Below, piece by piece: positions 14,530 through 22,265 of a stretch of 64,000 nt of DNA (position 1 is its first letter; each line of letters starts with the position of its first letter). A program made the position numbers and the translations under genes. The notes beneath the pieces are model-generated. The model worked only from the letters and a program-made list of their open reading frames with translations, was not told the origin of the DNA and did not search any database. The stretch covers positions 37,897 through 101,896 of the forward strand of contig JABHRS010000020.1 of the NCBI GenBank assembly GCA_018670085.1. The letters run 5' to 3'. Source of the stretch: an archaeon (GTDB lineage Archaea > Nanobdellota > Nanobdellia > Woesearchaeales > GW2011-AR9).

Positions 14530-16188
14530 ATGGAACAAAAAGGCTTAGATGAGATTGAAGAATCCTTTCTTGGAGAGGAAATAATTGAAGATGAGGTGTC
14601 ATTTATGACAGAAAATAATGCAAAAAAAACTGCAATGCAGAAGAAAAAGGCATCAGTTAAAAAAACAGAAAAACCAAAAATTTTGACAGCAGAAGAAATT
14701 GAAGATGTGATTATCACACCGGCAGATGCTGCAAAATCAGAAGTTAAAGTAGAAGAAGTTAAAGTTGAAGATGTGAAAATCACACCAGTTGTCGAAACAA
14801 AAGTGGAAAAATCTCGACCGATTTCTGCAAGTGCTAGTAGTAGCAGTAGTAGTAAACCAAGAGTTGAACCATGGGGCAAAGACCCAGCAGAAGCAAATGG
14901 AAGTAATGCATGGGCAATTTTATCTGGAGTACTAGTTGTACTATTATTGATTAGTGTGTTTACAAGTGGATTTTCTTTTGGAACAACCACAGGAAGTTCT
15001 ACCGACAGTATCAGTTTGTCAGAAGCAGAAGATATTGTCCAAGAATATGTGAACACTAACTTACTACCCGAACCATTTACTGCAGGATTAGTTAGTAGTG
15101 AAGACTCTGGTGACTTATATCGAGTAACACTTACTGTTAATGGTCAAGAGATAGATTCTTACATCACAAAAGATGGTAACCTGTTCTTTCCACAAGGTTT
15201 AGAACTTGAAACAGAGAACGTTATTGAAGAAGAAGAATCAAATACTGAAACATCTGAAACTGAATACGTAGAAGTTGATAGAGTTGATGTGTCAACTGAT
15301 GATGATGCAATTAAAGGAGAATGGAATGCGCCGGTTACAATCATTGAGTTTAGTGACTACGAATGCCCTTTTTGTGGAAAATTCTATTCTGAAACACTAC
15401 CATTGATTCAAGAGAATTATATTGATACTGGAGTTGTAAGGTTAATATTTCGAGACTTTCCATTGGAATTTCATTCTGAAGCAGAAGGCGCTGCAATTGC
15501 AGCAGAATGTGCAGGAGAACAAGGAAATTATTATTTCATGCATGACAGACTATATGAAAATCAAGAAAAATTATCAGAAGAATATTATCTGCAATTAGCA
15601 GATGAATTCTTACTTGACATAGATGAGTTTACAGTTTGTTTGGCTTCTGAAGAGATGGCAAACGAAGTTGCTAAAGATCTGGCTGACGGACAAAGTTATG
15701 GTGTTTCTGGAACCCCAGGATTTTTTGTTAATGGAGAATTAATTAGCGGAGCACAACCATACGAGGCTTTTGTTGCAGCAATTGAAAGAGCACTAGCTGA
15801 GATTGAACACAACTCAGGAATGGAAGAAGAAGTTGTCGAAGTTGAAGTCATTGAAGAAGAAGTTATTGAGGAAGTAGCTGAAGAAATCATTGAAGAAACA
15901 GAGGAAGTTGCAGAGACAGGAGACACTAGCTCATTTGATGTTGTTGCTAAAAAATGGAGATTTGATCCTAGCACAATTACTGTTTCAGCAGGAGATAATG
16001 TCCAGCTGAACATAATGCCAGAAGGAATAGATGAGTTCACCTTCAGCATTGAAGCATTTGGTGTAGAAGAAGTAATTAGTGGAGACACATTAATTAGTTT
16101 TACTGCAAGTTCAACTGGTACCTTCGAATACAGCTGTTCAAGTTGTGAAAGCTGGCGTGGAATGACTGGAGAATTAGTTGTTGAATAA
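14530..16188 (+). CDS. Membrane-anchored DsbA-like thiol oxidoreductase with C-terminal cupredoxin-like domain
   Basis: Domain order: acidic/Lys-rich cytoplasmic part with a Ser run (residues 1-125), one membrane helix (127-149), a small linker domain, a DsbA/thioredoxin fold with a Cys-Pro-Phe-Cys active site (Cys279, Cys282) and the cis-proline motif GVSGTPGFFVNG, an acidic Glu/Val linker, then a cupredoxin-like domain (KWRFDPSTITVSAGD...STGTFEYSCSSC...MTGELVV). It should form or exchange disulfides outside the cell. The cupredoxin copper site keeps Cys-Ser-Ser-Cys and Met but lacks the usual His near the end. The start could also be GTG at 14524; GGTGAT fits ATG 14530. Confidence 0.85.
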   Translation: MEQKGLDEIEESFLGEEIIEDEVSFMTENNAKKTAMQKKKASVKKTEKPKILTAEEIEDVIITPADAAKSEVKVEEVKVEDVKITPVVETKVEKSRPISASASSSSSSKPRVEPWGKDPAEANGSNAWAILSGVLVVLLLISVFTSGFSFGTTTGSSTDSISLSEAEDIVQEYVNTNLLPEPFTAGLVSSEDSGDLYRVTLTVNGQEIDSYITKDGNLFFPQGLELETENVIEEEESNTETSETEYVEVDRVDVSTDDDAIKGEWNAPVTIIEFSDYECPFCGKFYSETLPLIQENYIDTGVVRLIFRDFPLEFHSEAEGAAIAAECAGEQGNYYFMHDRLYENQEKLSEEYYLQLADEFLLDIDEFTVCLASEEMANEVAKDLADGQSYGVSGTPGFFVNGELISGAQPYEAFVAAIERALAEIEHNSGMEEEVVEVEVIEEEVIEEVAEEIIEETEEVAETGDTSSFDVVAKKWRFDPSTITVSAGDNVQLNIMPEGIDEFTFSIEAFGVEEVISGDTLISFTASSTGTFEYSCSSCESWRGMTGELVVE

Positions 16189-16193
16189 ACTTG

Positions 16194-16227
16194 TTTTTTT
16201 TATTTTTTATTTTTTATTTTTTGTTTT
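16194..16227 (+). terminator. U-tract terminator in a convergent gap
   Basis: Four T6-T9 blocks separated by single A or G follow the DsbA-like stop codon; the gene on the other strand ends at 16270. No hairpin is needed to explain termination. Confidence 0.6.
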
Positions 16228-16269
16228 TTCTGAGTTTGAGTTTATAATTCTAAGTTTATAATTTTGGGT

Positions 16270-17337
16270 TTAATTATCTACCTGAGATTCTAATAGACCC
16301 TGATAAGCGTCTAAAATTTTTTCTGTATAGGCAAATGCCCCCTTATTTGGTTTTGCGTGCTCACCAATACGATAATCAATGATTGCTTCCTTCAGCAGTG
16401 GAGAATCTGGATCAATTGAAACATTAATCCAAACATCACTGTAGACTCTACGCATGTTTAAAGCCCCTAATATATCAGTTATTCGCTCATAAGAACCAGG
16501 CAAATCTGATGGATCCATTGAATACCATAAATGAACCCCAGATTTGGTTTTAACATCAGTTGCCTCACTTCGAGTAAATGAGACATAATCATCCCAGAAA
16601 AATTCAAGCGCTTGATCTAGTTTTTTGTTTAAAGCCTTTTGTTCATTTACAATTTCACTTCTTTGTTGTTTGTTTTTTCTAATTTTTTTTCTATTTGTAA
16701 CCCAAGGATTCTTCCCAGAGTTAGTTAATTGATTGAAATCAAAATTAAGAGATGTATAAGCACTGATATTTTCTGCAGTTTTGGCTTGATACTCAGTTAA
16801 TGAGAAGTTGGAATCCATTGCATCTTCAATTTCAATTAAATATTGATCCAAAGAAGGATCTTGAAACTGAGCTTCAACTGAGATCTGGTATGCCCGTTGA
16901 TTGCTTATTGAGCTTGCATTTAGCCCCTTAGCAACTCCAGATACGTCTGGCCTTTGAAGCAGTGCATGCATAGTATCAATGAAAGGATCATGTTGCAGTT
17001 GACCCTTACCAAAACCGGCACCTTGACCCCTATAAGAATCAAAAGTTGATTCTTCGAAAAGTTGGGCTGCTATGAACTCTTCTGGTAAGTTAGAAATATT
17101 TGAGTATAATTCTAGAGTTGAACCTTGATGACAGTCAAATAAGGAGTTTAACGTTGCAGGTTTTTGATTGCAAACATCAGTTTCTAGAGGAGTTAAATTT
17201 TGTGAAGAAATTTGATCTTGAGGAGCCATCAGTTGATCAGATTTAACAGTAGCTAAATCAGCTAAAACATAAGTTAACAGACCCAAAGATGCTGCAAACC
17301 CAGTTGAAGCTATTACTCTTGGCAAAGTTATTTTCAT
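16270..17337 (-). CDS. Exported protein with lytic-transglycosylase-like (SLT) features
   Basis: The N-terminus (KITLPRVIASTGFAASLGLLTYVLA) is a signal peptide or anchor. Around residues 88-120, PEEFIAAQLFEEST is followed eight residues later by GAGFGKGQLQ, resembling the SLT catalytic Glu-Ser and the GAxGLMQ motif with the right spacing. Near the C-terminus, DYRIGEHAKPNKGAFAYTEKIL resembles the family's YNAGxG...YVxKVL end. A basic, helical insertion lies between. If real, it would cut murein, which archaea do not make, so a target on bacteria would be implied. Sequence similarity is weak; a non-enzymatic lysozyme-like fold is the alternative. Confidence 0.45.
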   Translation of the reverse strand: MKITLPRVIASTGFAASLGLLTYVLADLATVKSDQLMAPQDQISSQNLTPLETDVCNQKPATLNSLFDCHQGSTLELYSNISNLPEEFIAAQLFEESTFDSYRGQGAGFGKGQLQHDPFIDTMHALLQRPDVSGVAKGLNASSISNQRAYQISVEAQFQDPSLDQYLIEIEDAMDSNFSLTEYQAKTAENISAYTSLNFDFNQLTNSGKNPWVTNRKKIRKNKQQRSEIVNEQKALNKKLDQALEFFWDDYVSFTRSEATDVKTKSGVHLWYSMDPSDLPGSYERITDILGALNMRRVYSDVWINVSIDPDSPLLKEAIIDYRIGEHAKPNKGAFAYTEKILDAYQGLLESQVDN

Positions 17338-17403
17338 TACTTAATAGTAGTTATTTTGATTTATAAATGTTTTGGTAGATTACAGATAAAAACCTACAAA
17401 CCA

Positions 17404-17411
17404 TTTAAATA
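17404..17411 (+). promoter_or_regulatory. TATA box of aspS
   Basis: TTTAAATA centred about 27 nt before the ATG at 17435. The in-frame ATG at 17426 would lie upstream of the predicted start site, so the box selects the later start. Confidence 0.55.
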
Positions 17412-17434
17412 CTATTTATCTCTGCATGATCACT

Positions 17435-18799
17435 ATGTTACGAACACACACTTGTGGAGAATTATCGAAGGCCAATGCAGGCGAGACCGTAACCCTATGT
17501 GGATGGGTTAACTCAGCTAGAGTTTCTAGTAAAATTGGATTTGTTGATCTACGTGATCGGTATGGGATAACACAAGTGTTCATTACTAAAGATATAATTG
17601 AGAGCTGTAGAGGATTACACCGCGAAGATATCATTAAAGTAACAGGCCTAGTTAAAGCACGTCCGGAGAATCAAGTAAAGGGCACAGGCACATTAGAGAT
17701 TGAGCTTAGTGCAACAGCAGTTGAAATCTTGAAAAAAGTACCTGAGTTACCACTTGAGATTTCAGGCGATATTGAAAGCAACGAAGAAACTAGACTGAAA
17801 TATCGGTACCTAGATCTACGTAGCAGTGAAATGCAAAAAGCAATTATTATTCGTCATAAATTAATTAAGGCAATTAGGGATTTTATGGACTCAGAAGGTT
17901 TCTTAGATATTGAAACACCAATTCTAGCTAAAGCAACACCTGAAGGGGCACGAGATTATATTGTACCTAGTCGAACATTTCCAAAAAACTTTTTTGCATT
18001 ACCACAATCACCACAAGTGTTTAAACAACTATTAATGGTTAGTGGATTCGATAAATATTTCCAAATTGCACGCTGTTTTCGGGATGAAGATTTGCGAGCT
18101 GACAGGCAACCAGAGTTTACCCAATTAGATGTAGAGATGAGTTTTGTTGAAGAAGAAGATTTATTTGATTTAATTGAGAGATTAATGCAATTTGTGTTCA
18201 AACAAGTGTTAGAAGTAGATTTGAAAATTCCGTTTACTAGAATGACACATGCTGATGCTAAGAAAAAGCATAACTCAGACAAACCAGATTTACGTGAGAT
18301 TAGTGGAGATAAATTTGCTTTCGTTTGGATCACTGAGTTCCCAATGTTTGAATGGAATGAAGAGAAGCAGAGATTTAATGCAGAGCATCACCCATTCACT
18401 TCACCGAAACCAGAAGATATTAAATTCCTACATTCAGACAAAGGCAAAGTTAGAAGCCGCGCATATGATTTAGCATTGAATGGATTTGAACTTGGAGGAG
18501 GATCAATTAGAATTCATGATTCTGAGTTACAAGCAGATGTGTTTAAGGCACTAGGACTTGATGATGCCCAAGTACAAAGAAAGTTTGGATTTTTACTTGA
18601 AGCACTTAAATTTGCACCACCACATGGAGGCCTGGCTTTTGGAATTGATAGATGGGCAATGATTATGGCAGGCAAGGAAAATATTCGTGAAGTAATTGCA
18701 TTCCCAAAAAATAAAGATGCAAAAGACTTGATGCTTGATGCACCATCAGTTATTGATAAAGAACATTTAGATGATCTGCATGTACAGTTGAAGAAATAG
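17435..18799 (+). CDS. aspS: Aspartyl-tRNA synthetase, bacterial type without the GAD domain
   Basis: The N-terminus MLRTHTCGELSKANAGETVTLCGW is the bacterial AspRS anticodon-binding domain. Bacterial-type blocks follow: TPEGARDYIVPSR, ALPQSPQVFKQLLMVSG, CFRDEDLRADRQPEFTQLD (motif 2) and GGLAFGIDRW (motif 3). After NSDKPDLR the sequence goes within a few residues to FVWITEFPMFEW, so the roughly 130-residue GAD insertion present in bacterial AspRS is absent; the protein is 454 aa instead of about 590. Archaeal-type AspRS has different motifs. It probably came from bacteria or from a trimmed bacterial-type lineage. Whether it also charges tRNA-Asn cannot be read here. Confidence 0.9.
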   Translation: MLRTHTCGELSKANAGETVTLCGWVNSARVSSKIGFVDLRDRYGITQVFITKDIIESCRGLHREDIIKVTGLVKARPENQVKGTGTLEIELSATAVEILKKVPELPLEISGDIESNEETRLKYRYLDLRSSEMQKAIIIRHKLIKAIRDFMDSEGFLDIETPILAKATPEGARDYIVPSRTFPKNFFALPQSPQVFKQLLMVSGFDKYFQIARCFRDEDLRADRQPEFTQLDVEMSFVEEEDLFDLIERLMQFVFKQVLEVDLKIPFTRMTHADAKKKHNSDKPDLREISGDKFAFVWITEFPMFEWNEEKQRFNAEHHPFTSPKPEDIKFLHSDKGKVRSRAYDLALNGFELGGGSIRIHDSELQADVFKALGLDDAQVQRKFGFLLEALKFAPPHGGLAFGIDRWAMIMAGKENIREVIAFPKNKDAKDLMLDAPSVIDKEHLDDLHVQLKK

Positions 18800-18823
18800 A
18801 TTTGAGAAAGATTGGAGATTAAT

Positions 18824-19726
18824 ATGATACATGCAAAACAGACGAGTGGATTACAAAATGGAGTAATGGATAGACTGTCACGCAGTTGGAACGTTACCAA
18901 ACAAACATTTTCAGTAATGATGCATGATAAAGAAATTTTATTATTTCCAATTCTAGCTGCGATCTTTTCACTTATTAGTTTTGCAGCATTAGTTGCACCA
19001 ATTATGGCAACTGCTTTTGTTTCTGGAGCACTTGGCTCTGAAGCATCTGGATTAATATTTTATGTTGGAATTTTTGCATTTTATTTTCTGAGTGCATTCT
19101 TTTCAGTATTCTTTAACGCAGGAGTTGTGCATATTGCAAAAACTCGAATGGAAGGTGGAGATGCCACATTTATGGATGGGATTCGTGCTGCTTTTTCACA
19201 CTTTGGAAAATTATTACAATGGTCACTTTTAACTGCAACCATTGGTTTAATCTTGAGCACATTAGAATCACAAGCACGTAAAAAAGGCGGAGTTTTAGGA
19301 ATGATTGGAAAGCTTGCTGTAAGTTTGATTGGCCTTGCATGGGCAATTGTATCAACCTTTGTTGTACCAGCAATTGTTTTGAAGGATGAAGGACCAATTG
19401 ATGCTTTGAAATCTTCAGTTGCAGCTATCAAAAAAACATGGGGAGAAAGTTTGATTAAATGGTTTGGATTAAACACTGTGAAAAATGCGATCGTACTATT
19501 GCTGAGTCTGTTTTTATTGATACCTGGTGTGTTTGCGTTTGGAGTATCAATTCCACTGGCTGTGACATTAATTGGATCTTGGATACTTTGCGTTGCTTTA
19601 GTATCAATTGTGTTTAAAGCAGCTGAGATGATCTTTGACACTGCACTGTTTATGTATGCAGAAACCGGAAAAGAGCCTGCAATGTTCACAAAAGAAGTTA
19701 TTTCTGGCGCTTTTGTGAAGAAATGA
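18824..19726 (+). CDS. Multi-pass membrane protein, DUF6159-like
   Basis: A soluble stretch (SRSWNVTKQTFSVMMHDKEILLFPIL) leads into five to six hydrophobic helices, with AARLKxx-type amphipathic helices between them (DGIRAAFSHFGKLLQW, IDALKSSVAAIKKTWG). The repeated 'DALKSS...WGESLIKWFGL' style is typical of DUF6159/glycerophosphodiesterase-membrane-domain-like proteins of unknown function. The start at 18824 is chosen because GGAG lies 6 nt upstream; a TTG at 18812 would overlap it. It follows aspS by 24 nt and is likely co-transcribed. Confidence 0.75.
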   Translation: MIHAKQTSGLQNGVMDRLSRSWNVTKQTFSVMMHDKEILLFPILAAIFSLISFAALVAPIMATAFVSGALGSEASGLIFYVGIFAFYFLSAFFSVFFNAGVVHIAKTRMEGGDATFMDGIRAAFSHFGKLLQWSLLTATIGLILSTLESQARKKGGVLGMIGKLAVSLIGLAWAIVSTFVVPAIVLKDEGPIDALKSSVAAIKKTWGESLIKWFGLNTVKNAIVLLLSLFLLIPGVFAFGVSIPLAVTLIGSWILCVALVSIVFKAAEMIFDTALFMYAETGKEPAMFTKEVISGAFVKK

Positions 19727-19745
19727 ATTTTTAGTTTATCTTTTT

Positions 19746-20384
19746 TTATTTTATTGATTTCTTTAACTCAATCATTGCTTTCTTTGGATTATCTGATTTC
19801 ATCAGAAAACTGCCTGAAATGAAAATATCAGCACCAGCTTTATTTGCAAGTTTAATGTGCTGTGGATTCATTGACCCATCAATTATGATCTTAGTATTCA
19901 GCTGATTTTTTATGATATATTTTTTGATTGATTGAATTTTTTTTAATTGAGATTTTTGGAACTTACTACCATAAAAACCTGGTTTAACAGTGAGGACGAG
20001 AATATAATCTGTTTCTTTGAGATACTTTTTGATACTAGTAAAACTCGTCTCTGGGAGAACTGCAAAGGAAGAGACTATTTTTTCTTTTTGGCAGAATTTG
20101 ATATGGGTTGAGGGGTCTTTGAAAACTTCAATATGAGGGATGAAAAGCTGAATTCTTTTTTTGTATTTTTTGATGAATTTATGAGGAGATTTTATCATAA
20201 GATGTGCTGAGTATTCGAGCCCACGTTTAAGTTTGAAGGGGAACTGTAAAACTTTGCTGGGAGCAAATTTTCCGTCTGTAATATCCAGATGAACTGCTTT
20301 TGAAATTGTTGATGCCTTTGTTAGCTGGATGGAAAGTTCCCTTTGATTCTGTGCCATAATTGATGGCCAAATTTGTACTTTCAT
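19746..20384 (-). CDS. rpe: Ribulose-phosphate 3-epimerase
   Basis: A TIM-barrel protein of 212 aa with the Rpe motifs WPSIMAQN, HLDITDGKFAPS (metal-binding His and Asp), the VKPGFYGSKF loop and IDGSMNPQHI with the catalytic Asp. It interconverts ribulose-5-phosphate and xylulose-5-phosphate in the non-oxidative pentose phosphate pathway. It sits 8 nt downstream of rpiB on the same strand, forming a two-gene unit. Sequence is strongly Lys-rich but all active-site residues are present. Confidence 0.9.
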   Translation of the reverse strand: MKVQIWPSIMAQNQRELSIQLTKASTISKAVHLDITDGKFAPSKVLQFPFKLKRGLEYSAHLMIKSPHKFIKKYKKRIQLFIPHIEVFKDPSTHIKFCQKEKIVSSFAVLPETSFTSIKKYLKETDYILVLTVKPGFYGSKFQKSQLKKIQSIKKYIIKNQLNTKIIIDGSMNPQHIKLANKAGADIFISGSFLMKSDNPKKAMIELKKSIK

Positions 20385-20392
20385 TTTAAATA

Positions 20393-20899
20393 TTATTTGA
20401 AATTTTGTTTTTCGATTTTTAGAATTTTTTTAATGCGCCGGACATGACGAGTTGCCTTGCTAGGTTTTGCTTTTAGAAAAGCATCAATTATTTTTTTAGC
20501 ATTATTTATTTTTAGAGTGTTAGCTGGCAAACAGATAATATTTGCATGATCATGTTGTACTGCAAGTTTTGTTTGATCTGCGTTCTCAACAATTGCTGCA
20601 CGAATCCATTTAAATTTGTTAGCTGCAATACACATGCCTTCGGCAGATCCACAGATTAAAATTCCCTTTGAATGATACCCATCAACTGAATTATGAGAAA
20701 CATTCTCAGCCACTGCTGCAGCATAAACTGGATAGTCATCATTTTTTTTGTAAGTTATATCACCACAATCAATGAAAGAAACATTCTTACTCAGAAGAGA
20801 TTCTTTGATTTGCTCTTTTAGATTAAATCCACGATGGTCTGCACCAATGTATAAACGAACAAGTGAATCTGAAGTTTTTGAAGTTTTCTTTGTTGCCAT
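20393..20899 (-). CDS. rpiB: Ribose-5-phosphate isomerase B (RpiB/LacA family)
   Basis: RpiB motifs: YIGADHRGFNLKEQI near the N-terminus, DYPVYAAAVAE, the CGSAEGMCIAANKFKWIRAA active-site block (Cys in GxSxGxxI-type loop) and HDHANIICLPAN. It interconverts ribose-5-phosphate and ribulose-5-phosphate, feeding rpe 8 nt downstream. RpiB is the bacterial-type isomerase; archaea more often use RpiA. I start at the ATG at 20899 (168 aa); the frame stays open to 21163, but that extra 88 residues are Phe/Ser-rich, unlike the family, and overlap the divergent gene. Confidence 0.9.
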   Translation of the reverse strand: MATKKTSKTSDSLVRLYIGADHRGFNLKEQIKESLLSKNVSFIDCGDITYKKNDDYPVYAAAVAENVSHNSVDGYHSKGILICGSAEGMCIAANKFKWIRAAIVENADQTKLAVQHDHANIICLPANTLKINNAKKIIDAFLKAKPSKATRHVRRIKKILKIEKQNFK

Positions 20900-20995
20900 C
20901 CCAATGTAAAAGAAGACATTACAACTTATAATTCTTGCTGTTTTGATGCATGGAAAACGAAAACTAAATAAAGCAGATTTGTGTTTGTTTAGAAT

Positions 20996-21652
20996 ATGAG
21001 ACTGGTATATGGTAGTGAAGAGCTTAAAGGAATTGCTTTGCGTGCTGAAAAAGAAGAGATCACAGAAGAAGGCATACCAGTTAAGTTCCAAGTTCATTCT
21101 GTTGAAGGATTGATGTTTGGTGATAAAAGTGAAAAACGAATTTTTATCTCCACTAACATGCACCCTTGTTTAGAGCATATTCGCCACTTTATTATGGATA
21201 AAAAAAATCCAGGAGTGATTCTAATATCTGATAAGTCCCACCTTCATGCAAATGAAATGATGAACAAACTATTAATTAACAAATTTGTTCGACCACACAA
21301 TATTATCTTTTTAGGACAACATGTATTTGCAAAAGCTGAATACACATTCTTACAACAGAATAAATTACACATATTTCCTATGAAAGAGATTAGTTTTGAA
21401 GGAAAAATGGAAGTGAGTGACGCTGTAATGACTATTGCCAAAAAATGGTCACATTGTTATATTTTAATTGATAGTTCAGTTTTAGATAGCTCAGCTATAA
21501 AAAATAACTGGGCTGGCGGAATGTCAACTCGAGATTTGGTTTTTTTTATTCAAAGGCTGAAACGATTACATAACTTTCTTACAGCAGAATTAGTTGTACC
21601 TGCGGCTTCCAAAAGGATTGCAGTTAAATTATTAGTTGAAACATATATTTGA
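20996..21652 (+). CDS. Arginase-superfamily-like protein with altered metal site
   Basis: The second half follows the arginase/agmatinase plan: GVILISDKSHLH where relatives have a DAHxD motif, IIFLGQHVFAKAEYTFLQQNKLHIFP, then CYILIDSSVLDSS, AGGMSTRDLVFFIQRLKRL and a last VKLLVETYI helix. In active enzymes the corresponding positions are DIDVLDP and GGLSxRE; here one Asp of the D-x-D metal pair is Ser and the DAHxD is rearranged, so manganese-dependent catalysis looks unlikely. It is 218 aa, shorter than the usual 280-300. Divergent from rpiB. Fold assignment is by motif order only. Confidence 0.5.
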   Translation: MRLVYGSEELKGIALRAEKEEITEEGIPVKFQVHSVEGLMFGDKSEKRIFISTNMHPCLEHIRHFIMDKKNPGVILISDKSHLHANEMMNKLLINKFVRPHNIIFLGQHVFAKAEYTFLQQNKLHIFPMKEISFEGKMEVSDAVMTIAKKWSHCYILIDSSVLDSSAIKNNWAGGMSTRDLVFFIQRLKRLHNFLTAELVVPAASKRIAVKLLVETYI

Positions 21653-21732
21653 GTTTAATAACATTTACAAGCCACCTTATTGAAGCAAATGACCATATTC
21701 TTCTAGTTATGATTTAAAATAAATTAAAAAAA

Positions 21733-22203
21733 CTATATAAAGACAATATTACCTATGCTAACATTATACTCATCTACAAATAATAAATCAACCTGATCTT
21801 CTAAATTATCTCCAAGAATACCATAAGTGAAATAAAAAATAGATGTGAAATTAGTAATTGTTAAATTACTATATCCATTCAGATCAAATGCGATCCCTGA
21901 TTCATTTCCAAATAAAGAATAACCAGCACCATCAATTATAAGATTATCAGCTGTGATATTGAAACAATCTCCAACTGCGTTGACATCAGCTGTGAATAAT
22001 AAATTACTTGAAACAGTCCCACAAGTTACTGCTTCAGTAATACCAATTGTTTCAGACACAGTTCCACTAGTAGCAGTTAAGATTTGTTTGGAATTACCTA
22101 AACCAACTGCTGCGCCAGTAAGACTATCACCCATAGAAATAGTCAAAACAATTATTATTAATGAGAAAATGAGTAAGATTATGATCAAAACTTTATTTCC
22201 CAT
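21733..22203 (-). CDS. Small secreted or membrane-anchored beta-helix-like protein
   Basis: An N-terminal hydrophobic helix (KVLIIILLIFSLIIIVLTI) is followed by a segment with the pattern CGTVSSNLLFTADVNAVG, DCFNITADNLIIDGAGYSL and GYSNLTITNF. That matches the start of the right-handed parallel beta-helix surface proteins frequent in DPANN archaea, in which many such rungs follow. Here only two or three rungs remain and the product ends at 156 aa, so it may be a truncated remnant of a longer surface protein. It sits tail-to-tail with the arginase-like gene. Confidence 0.55.
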   Translation of the reverse strand: MGNKVLIIILLIFSLIIIVLTISMGDSLTGAAVGLGNSKQILTATSGTVSETIGITEAVTCGTVSSNLLFTADVNAVGDCFNITADNLIIDGAGYSLFGNESGIAFDLNGYSNLTITNFTSIFYFTYGILGDNLEDQVDLLFVDEYNVSIGNIVFI

Positions 22204-22265
22204 AAAAGATATTACTCAATTATACTTTATTTATTTTTCTGTTTTTTGATCAATAAAATCAATAT

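Noticed and set aside
20900..21163. 88-codon N-terminal extension of rpiB
   Set aside because: Not similar to RpiB, Phe/Ser-rich, overlaps the start of the divergent gene; the ATG at 20899 gives the standard family length.
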